Source: Sneathia sanguinegens (GTDB taxonomy: Bacteria; Fusobacteriota; Fusobacteriia; Fusobacteriales; Leptotrichiaceae). From it: a DNA stretch of 64,000 nucleotides. The stretch covers positions 118,206 through 182,205 of the forward strand of contig NZ_LOQF01000002.1 in the NCBI RefSeq assembly GCF_001517935.1, written 5' to 3'. Under the pieces are notes generated by a model. That model worked only from the letters and a program-made list of their open reading frames with translations, had not been told where the DNA came from and ran no database searches. The translations under genes were made by a program, and so were the position numbers. How positions within the stretch are numbered: the stretch's first letter is position 1; each line of letters starts with the position of its first letter. Below are positions 16,430 through 26,077 of the stretch, in pieces.

Positions 16430-16435
16430 TTTCTT

Positions 16436-16515
16436 CCTCCTATTTGGTTTTTTTAGTATCTAAACTCAGTGCAAAACTTATAGTCACCAAACACCAATCT
16501 ATTTAGACACCTTTT
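16436..16515 (-). promoter_or_regulatory. Candidate autoregulatory leader of rpsB
   Basis: The roughly 85-nt leader can be closed by GTGTCTAAA (from 16510 down) pairing with TTTAGATAC (ending near 16455), enclosing TTGGTGTTTGGTGAC. S2 often represses its own leader in other bacteria; this particular fold is inferred by eye. Confidence 0.4.
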
Positions 16516-16522
16516 TAGATAT

Positions 16523-16552
16523 ATTCTAGCATAAGCTTAAGGTTTTTGTCAA
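16523..16552 (-). promoter_or_regulatory. Promoter of the rpsB-mreB operon
   Basis: Minus-strand TTGACA (16547-16552), 18 nt, TAGAAT (16523-16528). Confidence 0.75.
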
Positions 16553-16560
16553 TTAAAATA

Positions 16561-16594
16561 AAGCCTAGCTTTCATTAAAATGAAAGCTAAGCTA
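16561..16594 (-). terminator. Terminator after the Wzz-like gene
   Basis: AGCTTAGCTTTCAT / ATGAAAGCTAGGCT stem immediately after the Wzz-like stop, followed by TTTATTTT on the minus strand. It closes the galE-smc-ldt-pgm-wzz operon before the rpsB promoter. Confidence 0.75.
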
Positions 16595-16597
16595 TTA

Positions 16598-17278
16598 TTA
16601 TTTTAATATCTTTTTTATATATGTTTCATATATCATAGGTAACGAAGCCCCCAATAAGAACATTACTAAACAAATTAATTTTTTATTATATCTACTTTTT
16701 ATTCTATAATTTGTTATTGTTATAATAGAACTTTGATCTTCTTTTATTTGCTTATAACTTACTAATTTTGAAATTGTTGAATCTGCTAAAGCATCTCTAT
16801 ATTCCATTATATTTGTTTTAGTATTAAGTTCATTATACTGTCTTGTTAAATTATTAACCATTTCTGTAAAATATTTAGTTTTCCAAGATAAAATATATTC
16901 ATTTGCTAATTTTGCATATTCTTTTGAAAATGCTATAGCATCAATTTTATCCTTTGTTTGAAATGTTAATTTAACTGTTGAATCTTCTCCAGGTTTTTCA
17001 ACTAAAAGAGCCTTTGTTAAACTATATTCATCTGTTTTATTAAATAGCTTATTTATTAATTTTGAGCTATCTTTTAAATAATCTAAATAATTCAAAGAAC
17101 TCAATATATATTTTGCGTCCTCATTCATTTCTTTTAAATATTTATCATTAACATACATTGTAGTTTCAACTTTGTATCCACCAATAATTTTTAATACTCC
17201 AAAGCTTAGTATAGCAAATACAAACCCTATAAGAGCAGATAAAAATATCTTTTTTATATTCTTATTATTCAATTCCAT
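16598..17278 (-). CDS. Wzz-like two-helix membrane protein
   Basis: 226 residues with an N-terminal membrane helix (about 10-30), a periplasmic domain of about 160 residues with coiled-coil character (FTEMVNNLTRQYNELNTKT) and a C-terminal helix (about 202-220). This is the topology of Wzz/polysaccharide co-polymerases, and the segment ISALIGFVFAILSFG-like opening (here LSALIGFVFAILSFGVLK) fits. No tyrosine kinase domain is attached. It overlaps the phosphoglucomutase gene by 14 nt. I infer a role in glycan chain length; sequence similarity is weak. Confidence 0.5.
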   Translation of the reverse strand: MELNNKNIKKIFLSALIGFVFAILSFGVLKIIGGYKVETTMYVNDKYLKEMNEDAKYILSSLNYLDYLKDSSKLINKLFNKTDEYSLTKALLVEKPGEDSTVKLTFQTKDKIDAIAFSKEYAKLANEYILSWKTKYFTEMVNNLTRQYNELNTKTNIMEYRDALADSTISKLVSYKQIKEDQSSIITITNYRIKSRYNKKLICLVMFLLGASLPMIYETYIKKILK

Positions 17279-18995
17279 TTACTACTTCCAATACTACTTT
17301 TTCAAAAGTTTCCAATTTATTTTGTGCTACACTTTCTGATTTATCATTTACATATAGATAATATTTAATCTTAGGTTCTGTTCCAGAAGGTCTTAATGTA
17401 TACCAGCTTCCATCTTCATAAGTTACCTTAAATGCATTTGTTTTTTCACAATTTGTAGGTTCTTCTTTTGAATTTTGTAAGTTTGTAACAATTCCTTCTA
17501 AGTAATCAGTAGTTTCTACTGCTTTAACTCCACTTATTTCTTTTGGATATAATTTTCTAAATTCTTTCATCATTCTAGCTATTCTCTTTTGTCCTTCTTC
17601 TCCTTCAAGAACTATTGAAATACCTTTTTCTTTATAATATCCAAATTCTTTAAATAAATCTTCTAATACAGTGTATAAAGTTTTACCTTGTTTTTTATAA
17701 TATGCAGCCATTTCAGCAAACATAACAGCTGATGTAACACCATCTTTATCTCTTACAAAAGTTCCAACATTATATCCAACACTTTCTTCATATCCTAAAA
17801 CATAAGTCTTTTCTTTTGTAACAGCATATCTATTAGATAATTCACAGATATTCTTAAATCCAGTTAAAACATTTATTAATTCTACACCATATTTTTCACA
17901 AATAGGTCTTCCCATTTCTCCTGTTACTATTGATTTAACTATTACAGGATTTTTAGGCATAAGTCCTTTTTCACTCATAGTTGACAATAGATAATTAATC
18001 AATAAAACTCCTGCTTGGTTTCCATTTATTGGAATAATTTTACCTTCATGTACAACTTCTATAGCTAATCTATCTGAATCTGGATCTGTTGCTATTATAA
18101 TATCTCCTTTTACTTTTTCGCATAATTTATTAGCATATTCAAAAACTTCAACAAATTCTGGATTTGGATAAGCTATAGTTGGGAAATGTCCATCAGGATT
18201 TTCTTGTTCTTTTACAACAAATACATTTTCATAACCTTTTTCAGCTAGAACTGTTCTAACAGCCTTATATCCTGCACCATTTAAAGGAGTATAAACTATT
18301 CTTAGTGATTTATCTATTTCAGAATCTGCCCTCAATGATTGTTCTTTTACTTTTTCATAATATGCTCTATCTACTTTCTCACCTATTATAGTTAATTTAC
18401 CACTTTTAACTGCTTCATCAAAGCTTAATGTTTTATAATCTTTGAAAAGATCTATATGAGCCATTTTATCTAATACACGATTTGCTATTTTGTCTTTTAT
18501 TTGAGAACCTTCTGTCCAATATACCTTATAACCATTATATATCTTTGGATTATGTGAAGCTGTAATATTAACTCCTGAAGTACATTTTAAATATCTAACA
18601 GCAAATGATAATTCAGGTGTAGGTCTTAAATTTTCAAATAGATATGTTTTAATTCCTGCACTTGCCATTATTAAAGCCGCTTCTCTTGCAAATTCTGGAG
18701 ACATTATTCTACAGTCATGTGCAAAAACTATTCCTTTTTCCATAGCTTCTTTACCTTCTTCAATTATGACTTCTGCTAAGGCTTTTGTAGCTCTTGCTAT
18801 AACTAATCTATTCATTCTATTAGTACCAGCTCCTAATTTTCCTCTCAAACCAGCTGTTCCAAATTTCAATTCTTGATAAAATCTATCTTTAATTTCATCT
18901 TTATCATTTTTAATTTCTTCTAATTGTTCTTTTAGATCCTTATCAAGATCTTTATAGTTAAGCCACTCCTCATATTTTTTCATAAATTCTTCCAT
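17265..18995 (-). CDS. pgcA: Phosphoglucomutase/phosphomannomutase
   Basis: A 576-residue alpha-D-phosphohexomutase that interconverts hexose 1- and 6-phosphates. Catalytic serine in TASHNPKIYNGYKVYW (about residue 142), metal loop DPDSDRLAIE (about 300), sugar loop GYEESVGYNVG and phosphate loop RPSGTEPKIKYY near the end are all present. It links glycolysis to GalE-dependent sugar nucleotides and, with GlgP in this window, to glycogen breakdown. It belongs to the operon with galE-like, smc and ldt. Confidence 0.93.
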   Translation of the reverse strand: MEEFMKKYEEWLNYKDLDKDLKEQLEEIKNDKDEIKDRFYQELKFGTAGLRGKLGAGTNRMNRLVIARATKALAEVIIEEGKEAMEKGIVFAHDCRIMSPEFAREAALIMASAGIKTYLFENLRPTPELSFAVRYLKCTSGVNITASHNPKIYNGYKVYWTEGSQIKDKIANRVLDKMAHIDLFKDYKTLSFDEAVKSGKLTIIGEKVDRAYYEKVKEQSLRADSEIDKSLRIVYTPLNGAGYKAVRTVLAEKGYENVFVVKEQENPDGHFPTIAYPNPEFVEVFEYANKLCEKVKGDIIIATDPDSDRLAIEVVHEGKIIPINGNQAGVLLINYLLSTMSEKGLMPKNPVIVKSIVTGEMGRPICEKYGVELINVLTGFKNICELSNRYAVTKEKTYVLGYEESVGYNVGTFVRDKDGVTSAVMFAEMAAYYKKQGKTLYTVLEDLFKEFGYYKEKGISIVLEGEEGQKRIARMMKEFRKLYPKEISGVKAVETTDYLEGIVTNLQNSKEEPTNCEKTNAFKVTYEDGSWYTLRPSGTEPKIKYYLYVNDKSESVAQNKLETFEKVVLEVVNGIE

Positions 18996-19013
18996 TTTAT
19001 TTTCCCTCCTATT

Positions 19014-20138
19014 TTATCTAACTATAACTATTACTGGTTCTTTTGGGGTTCTATGTCCATTTTTGTTTATATAACTTACTCCAACCCATTCATACAACTT
19101 TTTCATAACTTCATCATGATTTCTAACACATTTATGCGATAAAGGATAAGTCCCAAGTTTTGTTTGTGTATATGCTATTCTACTACTTCTATTTTCCTTT
19201 GGTTCATACAATGAAGGTATTCCATGTATATATGCTCCACCTGAGAAACGAATTGCTCTTTTAGCATCACCTATTATTTTTGTTGTGTCTATATCTGAAG
19301 TGTAAGTCATAACTGGTTTACTAATAGCTACCAAAAAGTTACCATAAGGTGTTTCAAAGCCATATTTACTATTTTTCCCAGTGGTTACAAAACCTGCTGA
19401 TAAAATTATATATTTATTTGTTTTAGGATCTTTTTCAAAAACAAATTGATTTTGATTTTTTCTATCAACATAAATAAATTTTCTAACTTCTCCTAGGCTA
19501 ATTTTTTTTAAATTAGCTGCATATTTTTTTGATAATAGTAATTTAGGGTACTTATCAACTATAATATTATAGTCTTTTTCATTACTAGAAACAAGTGCTA
19601 AAATTGTTCTATCTTGCAAATTAAAAATTTGTTTTTTATCGCTAGTATACGATATTATACTTTGATTTCCAGAATTTCCAAATTTATCTTTTTTAGTATT
19701 TTTTTGTAAATTAAGAGGTCTATAACAATCAACAACTCTTAAATTATCTTTAAATTTTTCTAAAAATTTTGTTATTTCTTCTGCCTCATTTATACCATTT
19801 TCAAAGCAAAACTTTCTTTGTATGGCACTTTTCTTTAAAATATATCCAATTTTATTTTTATATTTTATTTCATACCATAATTTACCATTATTTTCACACA
19901 AGGCTAATAATTCCACCTTAGAATTAACAGGGATTTTAAAAATATTTTTTGCTTTTTCAGAAGCTTTAACCTTGGCATAAACACTTTTTTGGACGACAAC
20001 ATAATTATCTGATTTTGAAGCATATTTAGCATATGCTTCAGAAAAAACTACATTTTCTATATCGCTATTTGCATATTTTTCAACATAATTTGAAAAAGAT
20101 ACAAAGGATATGAAAAATAAAATAAAAATTTTTTTCAT
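19014..20138 (-). CDS. L,D-transpeptidase (YkuD domain) with SH3-like domain
   Basis: A 374-residue exported protein with a signal peptide (MKKIFILFFISFVSFSNYV). An SH3-like wall-binding region covers about 45-115 (VKASEKAKNIFKIP, ELLALCENNGKLWYEIKYKN). The YkuD domain shows YGFETPYGNFLVAI, the His of GGAYIHGIPS and the catalytic Cys337 in PLSHKCVRN. The usual motif is S-x-G-C-[IV]-R, so Lys replaces the glycine before Cys; Ser, His, Cys and Arg remain. These enzymes make 3-3 crosslinks or attach proteins to peptidoglycan. The gene lies 1 nt after smc. Confidence 0.85.
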   Translation of the reverse strand: MKKIFILFFISFVSFSNYVEKYANSDIENVVFSEAYAKYASKSDNYVVVQKSVYAKVKASEKAKNIFKIPVNSKVELLALCENNGKLWYEIKYKNKIGYILKKSAIQRKFCFENGINEAEEITKFLEKFKDNLRVVDCYRPLNLQKNTKKDKFGNSGNQSIISYTSDKKQIFNLQDRTILALVSSNEKDYNIIVDKYPKLLLSKKYAANLKKISLGEVRKFIYVDRKNQNQFVFEKDPKTNKYIILSAGFVTTGKNSKYGFETPYGNFLVAISKPVMTYTSDIDTTKIIGDAKRAIRFSGGAYIHGIPSLYEPKENRSSRIAYTQTKLGTYPLSHKCVRNHDEVMKKLYEWVGVSYINKNGHRTPKEPVIVIVR

Positions 20139-20139
20139 T

Positions 20140-23100
20140 TTATATATCTACAGAAACTAATAGAGATTCTCCAACTTCTTTATTCATTGTTACTCCATAT
20201 AGTTTATCTGCTCCTTTCATAGTTTCTTTATTATGAGTTATCATAATAAATTGCGAATATGTAAATTTTTTGAGTAATTCTACTAATTTCTTAGTATTGC
20301 TTTCATCAAGAGCCGCTTCTACTTCATCAAAAAAAGTAAAAGGTGCAGGTTTAAACATAAAAATTGAAATTATAAAGGCTACTGCCAACATTGATTTTTC
20401 CCCACCAGATAAAAGACTAAGTGTTTGTTCTGGTTTATTTTTATATTTAACACTTAACTCAAGTCCAGTTTCAATCAAATTTTCTTCATCTTGTATTTTT
20501 AACTTACCCCTTGCTCCATGCAATAATTCCTTACACATATATTCAAAATTTTTGCCTATTTCTTTAACACTTTCAGAAAATTTTTCTATTATATCTATAT
20601 TTATATCTGATATTAATTTTTCAATTGTTTCTTTTGCTCTCAAAAGATCAAACTTTTCATTTTTCAAAGTTTCAAGTCTTTTATTTTCTTCTTCATATTC
20701 CTTTATTGCAGATAAATTAACATCCCCTAATTCTTGAAGACTTTTTTCATTAAGATTTACCTGTCTTTCAAAAAGCTTAACCTGTTGCAGATCTATATTT
20801 TCTTTGTAATTTTCTGCTTTCTTTATTTCGGCTTCATCTGCTAGCAATTCTTTTTTCTTAGTATCAATCTTTTCTAATTCTTGTTCCAGTCTTTCAACTT
20901 TTTCTTCAATATTAGTAGAAATATTGCTTAATTTATTTCTTTCTATTTCAGACTTAGTTTTTTCTTCAATTAATTCCTTATATTCTTTTGATAATTGCAT
21001 ATTATATTTAGTTAAATGACTAATTTCATCTTTTGAAATTATAGTTTCTTTTTGTATATTACCAATATTAAACTTAATATTTTCTATTTCTTCATTTATA
21101 GAATTATAATTCTCATCCTTTTTTTCTATAAAATTTTCTAAGCTTAAATATTCTTCTTCAAGTTGCTTAGAATTTTGCATATTATTCTTATATACCTTGT
21201 CTATATTACTATATTTTTCTTTTTGCACTGCTAATTCTATTCTAAGTCTTGAAATTTCTTCTTCATTTTCTTCTTCATTATTTAAATTATCTAAACTTTT
21301 TTTAGCTTCTTCTTCTTTTTCATTATTTTCAATAATATCTATATTTATTTGTTTGATAATTTCTTTGTTAGATAAAATATCTTCTTTTTTAGTTCTTACA
21401 AATTCTTCATTTTCATTTATTTCATAAGTATATGTTTGTAATTCTCTTTCTAGGTTCTTTTTCTTATGTAAATACTCATCTAATTCTACTTTATTTTGAT
21501 TTAATTGGCGTTTTATATTTTCAATTTCTTTCAATAGTTCTTTATAGTTCTCAACTTTACTATTTAAATTTTTATTTGTAATTTCTAGGTCTTCCTTTAT
21601 TTTTTTTAGTTGAGTCGTTCTTTTTAATGTTTCATCAATTTTCTTTGTTACATAACCTCCAGTAATTCTTCCTGTTGATGAAATAACATCTCCTGCTATA
21701 CTAACTATTTTTTCACGCTTAATTTTTGATATTTTCAAACCTTCTTCAATATTATCTACTATTATTGAATTTGCAAAAATATAATCTATTACAGAAGAAA
21801 TCTTTTCTATTCCACTTTTATTTCTTACTAATTTTCTTGCATAGTTATATCCATCATCAACTAAATTTCTTTTAATTAATGATTTAATTGGTAAAAATGA
21901 AGCTGTTCCAACTTTATTTGCTTTTAATAATTTAATATATTTATTTGCAACTTCACTATCTTCTACCACTATATCATTTAAACTATATCCAGCTATAGTT
22001 GTAATTGCTAAGTGATATTTTTCTTCAACATCTAGCATATTCACTAAAGGTCCATAAACTTTTTCATCATTTTTTGAATACTTTTGTATGAATTGCACAG
22101 AATTATTTAATAATTTGAAATTTTTAATATTACTATCTAAAACTTCATATTTAGTAAGTAAATTTTCATAATTAGCTTTTAATATATTCTTTTCCTTAAC
22201 TAATTTTTCTTCCTCAGATTGTTTATTTTTCAACTCAATTTGAAGCTCATTATATTTTTTCTCTAAATCTATATCTTTATCTATTTCAACTTTTTTATGT
22301 AAAGCTTCTTCTTTTTCTTTTTTTACTTGTTTTAATTTATCTTCAGCCGATTTTATTCTTTTTATAGCATCATCTATAGACATCTCAAGTCTTAATTTAT
22401 CAACTTCAAATTTTTTATTTCTTTCTTCGCATTTTTTTAATGTTTTTTCTAAATTTTCTTTTTTTATTTTTTTATCTTTTAAAAGCTTTTCATACTCTTT
22501 TAAGTCTTTTTCAGAAGAATTTATTAAAGTTGATATTTGTTTAAGTTCTGACTTATTTTCTTCAACTATAGCTCCAATTTCAGAAATCTTAATCTTAAGT
22601 TTTTCCTTATTTTCTTCTTTATTCTTAACTTCAGCTTCAAAGTTAGCCTTTTTATTTATATAAGCCCTATACTTTTCATTAAGTTCTTCTAATTGTTCAG
22701 AATTTTTATTATTTTTACTTAAATATTCTTCTAATTGCTTATCTACTTGCTCTTTATTCTCACTATTTTCTTTTATTTTTTCAGTATATACCTCTAATTT
22801 TTCACTTAATTCTTCTATATTATTTTTTAATTTTGTTTGTTCTCCATTTAAATTTTCTTTTTCAGAAGAATATGTGTTAATATAGTAAGAATATATCATA
22901 TATTTCATAATATTTATTTGTTTAATATATGCTTTATACTTTCTGGCTTGTTTTGATTGACTTTCTAATTCTTCTACTCTTTTTTCTAGATCTTCTTCGA
23001 CAAACTCAATTTTTTCGACTTCATTTTCAACAGAAATTAACTTCTTAAATGCTTCTTCCTTTTCTATCTTTGCTTTTTTTATACCGGCTGCTTCATCTAT

Positions 23101-23580
23101 AATATTTCTAAGTTCTGTTGAAGAAGAAGATATTATTCTGTCTACTTTACCTTGACCAATTACTGAGTATGCCTGTTTACCTATACCAGTGTCCATCAAC
23201 ATATTATTAATATCTTTCAGTCTGGTTTTTTTTCCATTTAAAATATATTGATTTTCACCACTTCTATTTATACTTCTTGTAATTACAAGCTCATCATTGT
23301 CATAATCTATATATCTATCCTCATTATCTATATAAAGACTTACAGAAGCATTACTTCTTGCCTTTTTATTCTTACCACCAGAAAAAATTACATCTTGACT
23401 ATCTTTTGCTCTAATAGACTTATAGCTTTGTTCACCTAACACCCATAAAACTGCATCCAAAATATTACTTTTACCACTTCCATTTGGTCCAACTATAGCT
23501 GTTAATCCCTTTGTAAAATCTATATTAACTTTTTCTGAAAAGGATTTAAAGCCATTAATTTCTATACCTTTTAGATACAT
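20140..23580 (-). CDS. smc: Chromosome segregation protein SMC
   Basis: A 1146-residue condensin ATPase. Walker A is GPNGSGKSNILDAVLWVLGE near residue 32. Long coiled coils cover about 170-500 and 660-960. The hinge lies at about 510-640 (VYGPLVNMLDVEEKYHLAI, GRITGGYV). The C-terminal head has the signature LSLLSGGEKSMLAVAFI and Walker B PFTFFDEVEAALDESN. It compacts and resolves sister chromosomes with ScpA/B, which are not in the window. It overlaps the galE-like gene by 10 nt. Confidence 0.97.
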   Translation of the reverse strand: MYLKGIEINGFKSFSEKVNIDFTKGLTAIVGPNGSGKSNILDAVLWVLGEQSYKSIRAKDSQDVIFSGGKNKKARSNASVSLYIDNEDRYIDYDNDELVITRSINRSGENQYILNGKKTRLKDINNMLMDTGIGKQAYSVIGQGKVDRIISSSSTELRNIIDEAAGIKKAKIEKEEAFKKLISVENEVEKIEFVEEDLEKRVEELESQSKQARKYKAYIKQINIMKYMIYSYYINTYSSEKENLNGEQTKLKNNIEELSEKLEVYTEKIKENSENKEQVDKQLEEYLSKNNKNSEQLEELNEKYRAYINKKANFEAEVKNKEENKEKLKIKISEIGAIVEENKSELKQISTLINSSEKDLKEYEKLLKDKKIKKENLEKTLKKCEERNKKFEVDKLRLEMSIDDAIKRIKSAEDKLKQVKKEKEEALHKKVEIDKDIDLEKKYNELQIELKNKQSEEEKLVKEKNILKANYENLLTKYEVLDSNIKNFKLLNNSVQFIQKYSKNDEKVYGPLVNMLDVEEKYHLAITTIAGYSLNDIVVEDSEVANKYIKLLKANKVGTASFLPIKSLIKRNLVDDGYNYARKLVRNKSGIEKISSVIDYIFANSIIVDNIEEGLKISKIKREKIVSIAGDVISSTGRITGGYVTKKIDETLKRTTQLKKIKEDLEITNKNLNSKVENYKELLKEIENIKRQLNQNKVELDEYLHKKKNLERELQTYTYEINENEEFVRTKKEDILSNKEIIKQINIDIIENNEKEEEAKKSLDNLNNEEENEEEISRLRIELAVQKEKYSNIDKVYKNNMQNSKQLEEEYLSLENFIEKKDENYNSINEEIENIKFNIGNIQKETIISKDEISHLTKYNMQLSKEYKELIEEKTKSEIERNKLSNISTNIEEKVERLEQELEKIDTKKKELLADEAEIKKAENYKENIDLQQVKLFERQVNLNEKSLQELGDVNLSAIKEYEEENKRLETLKNEKFDLLRAKETIEKLISDINIDIIEKFSESVKEIGKNFEYMCKELLHGARGKLKIQDEENLIETGLELSVKYKNKPEQTLSLLSGGEKSMLAVAFIISIFMFKPAPFTFFDEVEAALDESNTKKLVELLKKFTYSQFIMITHNKETMKGADKLYGVTMNKEVGESLLVSVDI

Positions 23581-24494
23581 CCTAAACTCCTAGCATATTC
23601 TTCTAAGCCTTCTTGTATTGAATATTTTGCTTCAAAACTTGTTTTACTTTTTAATAAAGCATTTGATAATCTACTATCTCTAATATCTCCCACTCTTTTT
23701 TCTCTATGTATTGCAGACTTTTTATAACCAAACGCTTTTTTCATTGCTAAAAATAAGTCATTTATACTAATTTTCCCATTATTTGATACATTAAAAATTT
23801 CATTTTCTACATTTTCTATTCCAACCAAATAATTTGCATTTGCAACATCTTTTACATAAATAAAATCTCTTGTTTGTTCTCCATCACCATCAATATATAT
23901 ATCACGATTAGCTTGCATTGCAGAACTAAATATTGCAACAACTCCAGCTTCTCCTTCGCTTGATTGTCTTGGACCAAAAACATTAGAATATCTTAAAATT
24001 ACATATGGTAGTTTATATAAGTCATGATATAGCTTTACATATTTTTCACTTGTTAATTTTGTAAGTCCATAAAATGATAGTGCTTGCAAATCATCTGTTT
24101 CATAAGATACTGAGCTTTTAGGCACTCCATATACTGCTGCTGATGAAGCAGTTATAAATTTTTTTACTTTAACCTCAACACAACAATTCAATACATTTAT
24201 TAAACCTAATAAGTTTATATCTGCATCTGTATATGGGTCTTTTATAGAATAACCAACACTAATTTGTGCAGCTTCATTGTACACTAAATCTGGTTTTTCA
24301 TCTTTGAATATTTTTATTAAAGCTTTATCTCTTATATCAAATTTATAAAACTTTACATTTTTTAATCCCTTTATATTATCTAGTGTTCCAGAACTTAAGT
24401 TATCTACAACAACAACTTCATGTCCTTCTTTTGAAAATTTTTCTACTATATGTGAACCTATAAAACCGGCTCCCCCTGTTATTAGTATTTTCAT
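23571..24494 (-). CDS. NAD-dependent sugar epimerase (GalE-like)
   Basis: An extended SDR of 307 residues. NAD site ITGGAGFIGSHIVEKF, then VDNLSSGTLDNI, AAQISVGYSIKDP, the catalytic Ser of ASSAAVYG, YGLTK (Tyr/Lys) and YSNVFGPRQ. FDIRD and the R-D-x-I-Y-V-D-D variant (RDFIYVKDVA) fit UDP-glucose 4-epimerase or a related UDP-sugar epimerase. The start at ATG 24494 has GAGG 7 nt away; the ATG at 24500 abuts the site directly. First gene of the five-gene operon. Confidence 0.88.
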   Translation of the reverse strand: MKILITGGAGFIGSHIVEKFSKEGHEVVVVDNLSSGTLDNIKGLKNVKFYKFDIRDKALIKIFKDEKPDLVYNEAAQISVGYSIKDPYTDADINLLGLINVLNCCVEVKVKKFITASSAAVYGVPKSSVSYETDDLQALSFYGLTKLTSEKYVKLYHDLYKLPYVILRYSNVFGPRQSSEGEAGVVAIFSSAMQANRDIYIDGDGEQTRDFIYVKDVANANYLVGIENVENEIFNVSNNGKISINDLFLAMKKAFGYKKSAIHREKRVGDIRDSRLSNALLKSKTSFEAKYSIQEGLEEYARSLGCI

Positions 24495-24528
24495 TTTCAT
24501 CCCTCTTTCTTTGATAATTATATATGCT

Positions 24529-24537
24529 ATTATATCA
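24529..24537 (-). promoter_or_regulatory. Extended -10 promoter of the galE-smc operon
   Basis: Minus-strand TGATATAAT about 30 nt upstream of the galE-like start. No clear -35. Confidence 0.5.
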
Positions 24538-24567
24538 TTTTATTCAATTTTTATCTATAAATAAAAG

Positions 24568-24590
24568 AAGATGCAAAAGCATCTCCTTTT
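24568..24590 (-). terminator. Terminator of the surface-protein operon
   Basis: GAGATGC / GCATCTT stem with a TTTT loop, then TTTTATTT on the minus strand, just after the coiled-coil barrel gene. Confidence 0.8.
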
Positions 24591-24594
24591 TTCT

Positions 24595-26064
24595 TTAAAA
24601 TTGTACAGCAACTTTAAGAGTTGCAAGTCCTGTATTTAATCCTGTACCAAGTTCAATAACAGCATTCTTATATTTTGCTCCAATTCCAAAACCGATAACT
24701 GGTTTTACAATATAAGGTTTAAATTTATATGGTGAAATATATACATCATCATAATTAATAAGTACTTTTTCTTTTTCCAACTTCTTAACTACATCTGCTA
24801 ATTGATTATTAGTAATTGATAAACCTAATTTTGTATTAAATAAAACTGATACATCCTTTGTAATTCCATACTCAATTTCAGCTATACCATAAGTTTTTAC
24901 ACCATAGATACTACTTGAGTTCAATAATTCAAACACTCTTCTTTTTGCATTGAAATTATTATAAATAATTGTAAATTGCTTATAAAATTTCTTATCCTTT
25001 TCGCTAAGTTTTTCAAGTTGTTCATTTTGTTCCTTAGTTAATTTCTTATATTCTTCATTATATGCCTCATATTCTTTACCAGCTTTATTGGCATCAATTC
25101 TTAATTTATCTTGTATATCTTGCAATTTACTCAATTCCGCCTTGTATTTCTTTATTTCTTCATCAGGATTTTTAGCAATAGCAAGATCTTGTTTAATTTT
25201 TTCTAATGTTCTTTCATAATCTTTAAGGTCATATTCCTCGTCGGAAATACGATCTAATTTTTCTTTAACAGTATCATATACTTTAATAATTTCTTCAAAT
25301 TTTTCCCCTTTAAAAGCTGGAATATCGTACCTATTAAGCATCAATAAAATTAAGAGTTGTTTGCTAGTTTTTTTAATAACTTTTATAACTTCTTCTTTTT
25401 TATTAACAAAAAATAAAGTTTCATTAATTTCTTTGTTTATTTTCGAAATATTATCTCTTTTTTTTGTAATACTTTCTTCGAATTCTTTTATTCCTTCATT
25501 AATTTCATTTATAGTGCCTTCTTTATCTTTTTCAACTTTAGCTTTTATTTTTTCTGCATTGTTGACATTAGCATTTGCTGTATTAATGGATGCTTGCATA
25601 TTATTTGCAAGAGCTGTCTTACTAACTTTTTCATTACTAGCATCAATAACAGAAATTGCCTTATCGGCTTTTTTATCAAAGATTTCATCAAAACCTTTTT
25701 CCATTTCTTCATATTTTTCTTTTTCTTGTTTGCTATTATTGAAAGATTTACTTTCATTTTTTCCTAATGAAATATTATCTTGTATCGGCTTTGTTACTAC
25801 ACCTGTTACACCCATACCAACATTTAATTTTATTTTTTTGAAATTTAATGGATATGTTACATCAAAATTAATTCCTGTTGTTATCGCATTACTTTTATAA
25901 TCACCTTTTATAATATTACCCAAACCTACTTTTGTAAAATCTTCATGCTTTATAGTTATACTATCATATCCTGTAGATATTCCAACTTGTATATTTACTG
26001 GTAATTTTTTTGCCATAGTTGTTACACTCATAAGTGCAGCTAGGCTTATTAATATTTTTTTCAT
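24595..26064 (-). CDS. Outer-membrane beta-barrel protein interrupted by a long coiled coil
   Basis: 489 residues; no family recognised. The start at ATG 26064 (MKKILISLAALMSVTTMA, a signal peptide) has AGGGGG 6 nt upstream; the longer frame start lies upstream of that site. Residues about 20-95 are alternating beta strands (VNIQVGISTGYDSITIKH, INFDVTYPLNF). Residues about 100-375 are highly charged helix with heptad-like K/E/L spacing. Residues about 385-489 return to beta strands and end VAVQF, with the terminal aromatic of outer-membrane proteins. The layout suggests a barrel with a helical stalk between strands. Last gene of the operon with the autotransporter, 13 nt after its stop. Confidence 0.7.
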   Translation of the reverse strand: MKKILISLAALMSVTTMAKKLPVNIQVGISTGYDSITIKHEDFTKVGLGNIIKGDYKSNAITTGINFDVTYPLNFKKIKLNVGMGVTGVVTKPIQDNISLGKNESKSFNNSKQEKEKYEEMEKGFDEIFDKKADKAISVIDASNEKVSKTALANNMQASINTANANVNNAEKIKAKVEKDKEGTINEINEGIKEFEESITKKRDNISKINKEINETLFFVNKKEEVIKVIKKTSKQLLILLMLNRYDIPAFKGEKFEEIIKVYDTVKEKLDRISDEEYDLKDYERTLEKIKQDLAIAKNPDEEIKKYKAELSKLQDIQDKLRIDANKAGKEYEAYNEEYKKLTKEQNEQLEKLSEKDKKFYKQFTIIYNNFNAKRRVFELLNSSSIYGVKTYGIAEIEYGITKDVSVLFNTKLGLSITNNQLADVVKKLEKEKVLINYDDVYISPYKFKPYIVKPVIGFGIGAKYKNAVIELGTGLNTGLATLKVAVQF

Positions 26065-26077
26065 ATTTTTCCCCCTA

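Noticed and set aside
25361..25900. Plus-strand 179-residue frame within the coiled-coil barrel gene
   Set aside because: Antisense of a K/E-rich coiled coil gives Ser/Phe/Leu-rich open frames; no ribosome-binding site.
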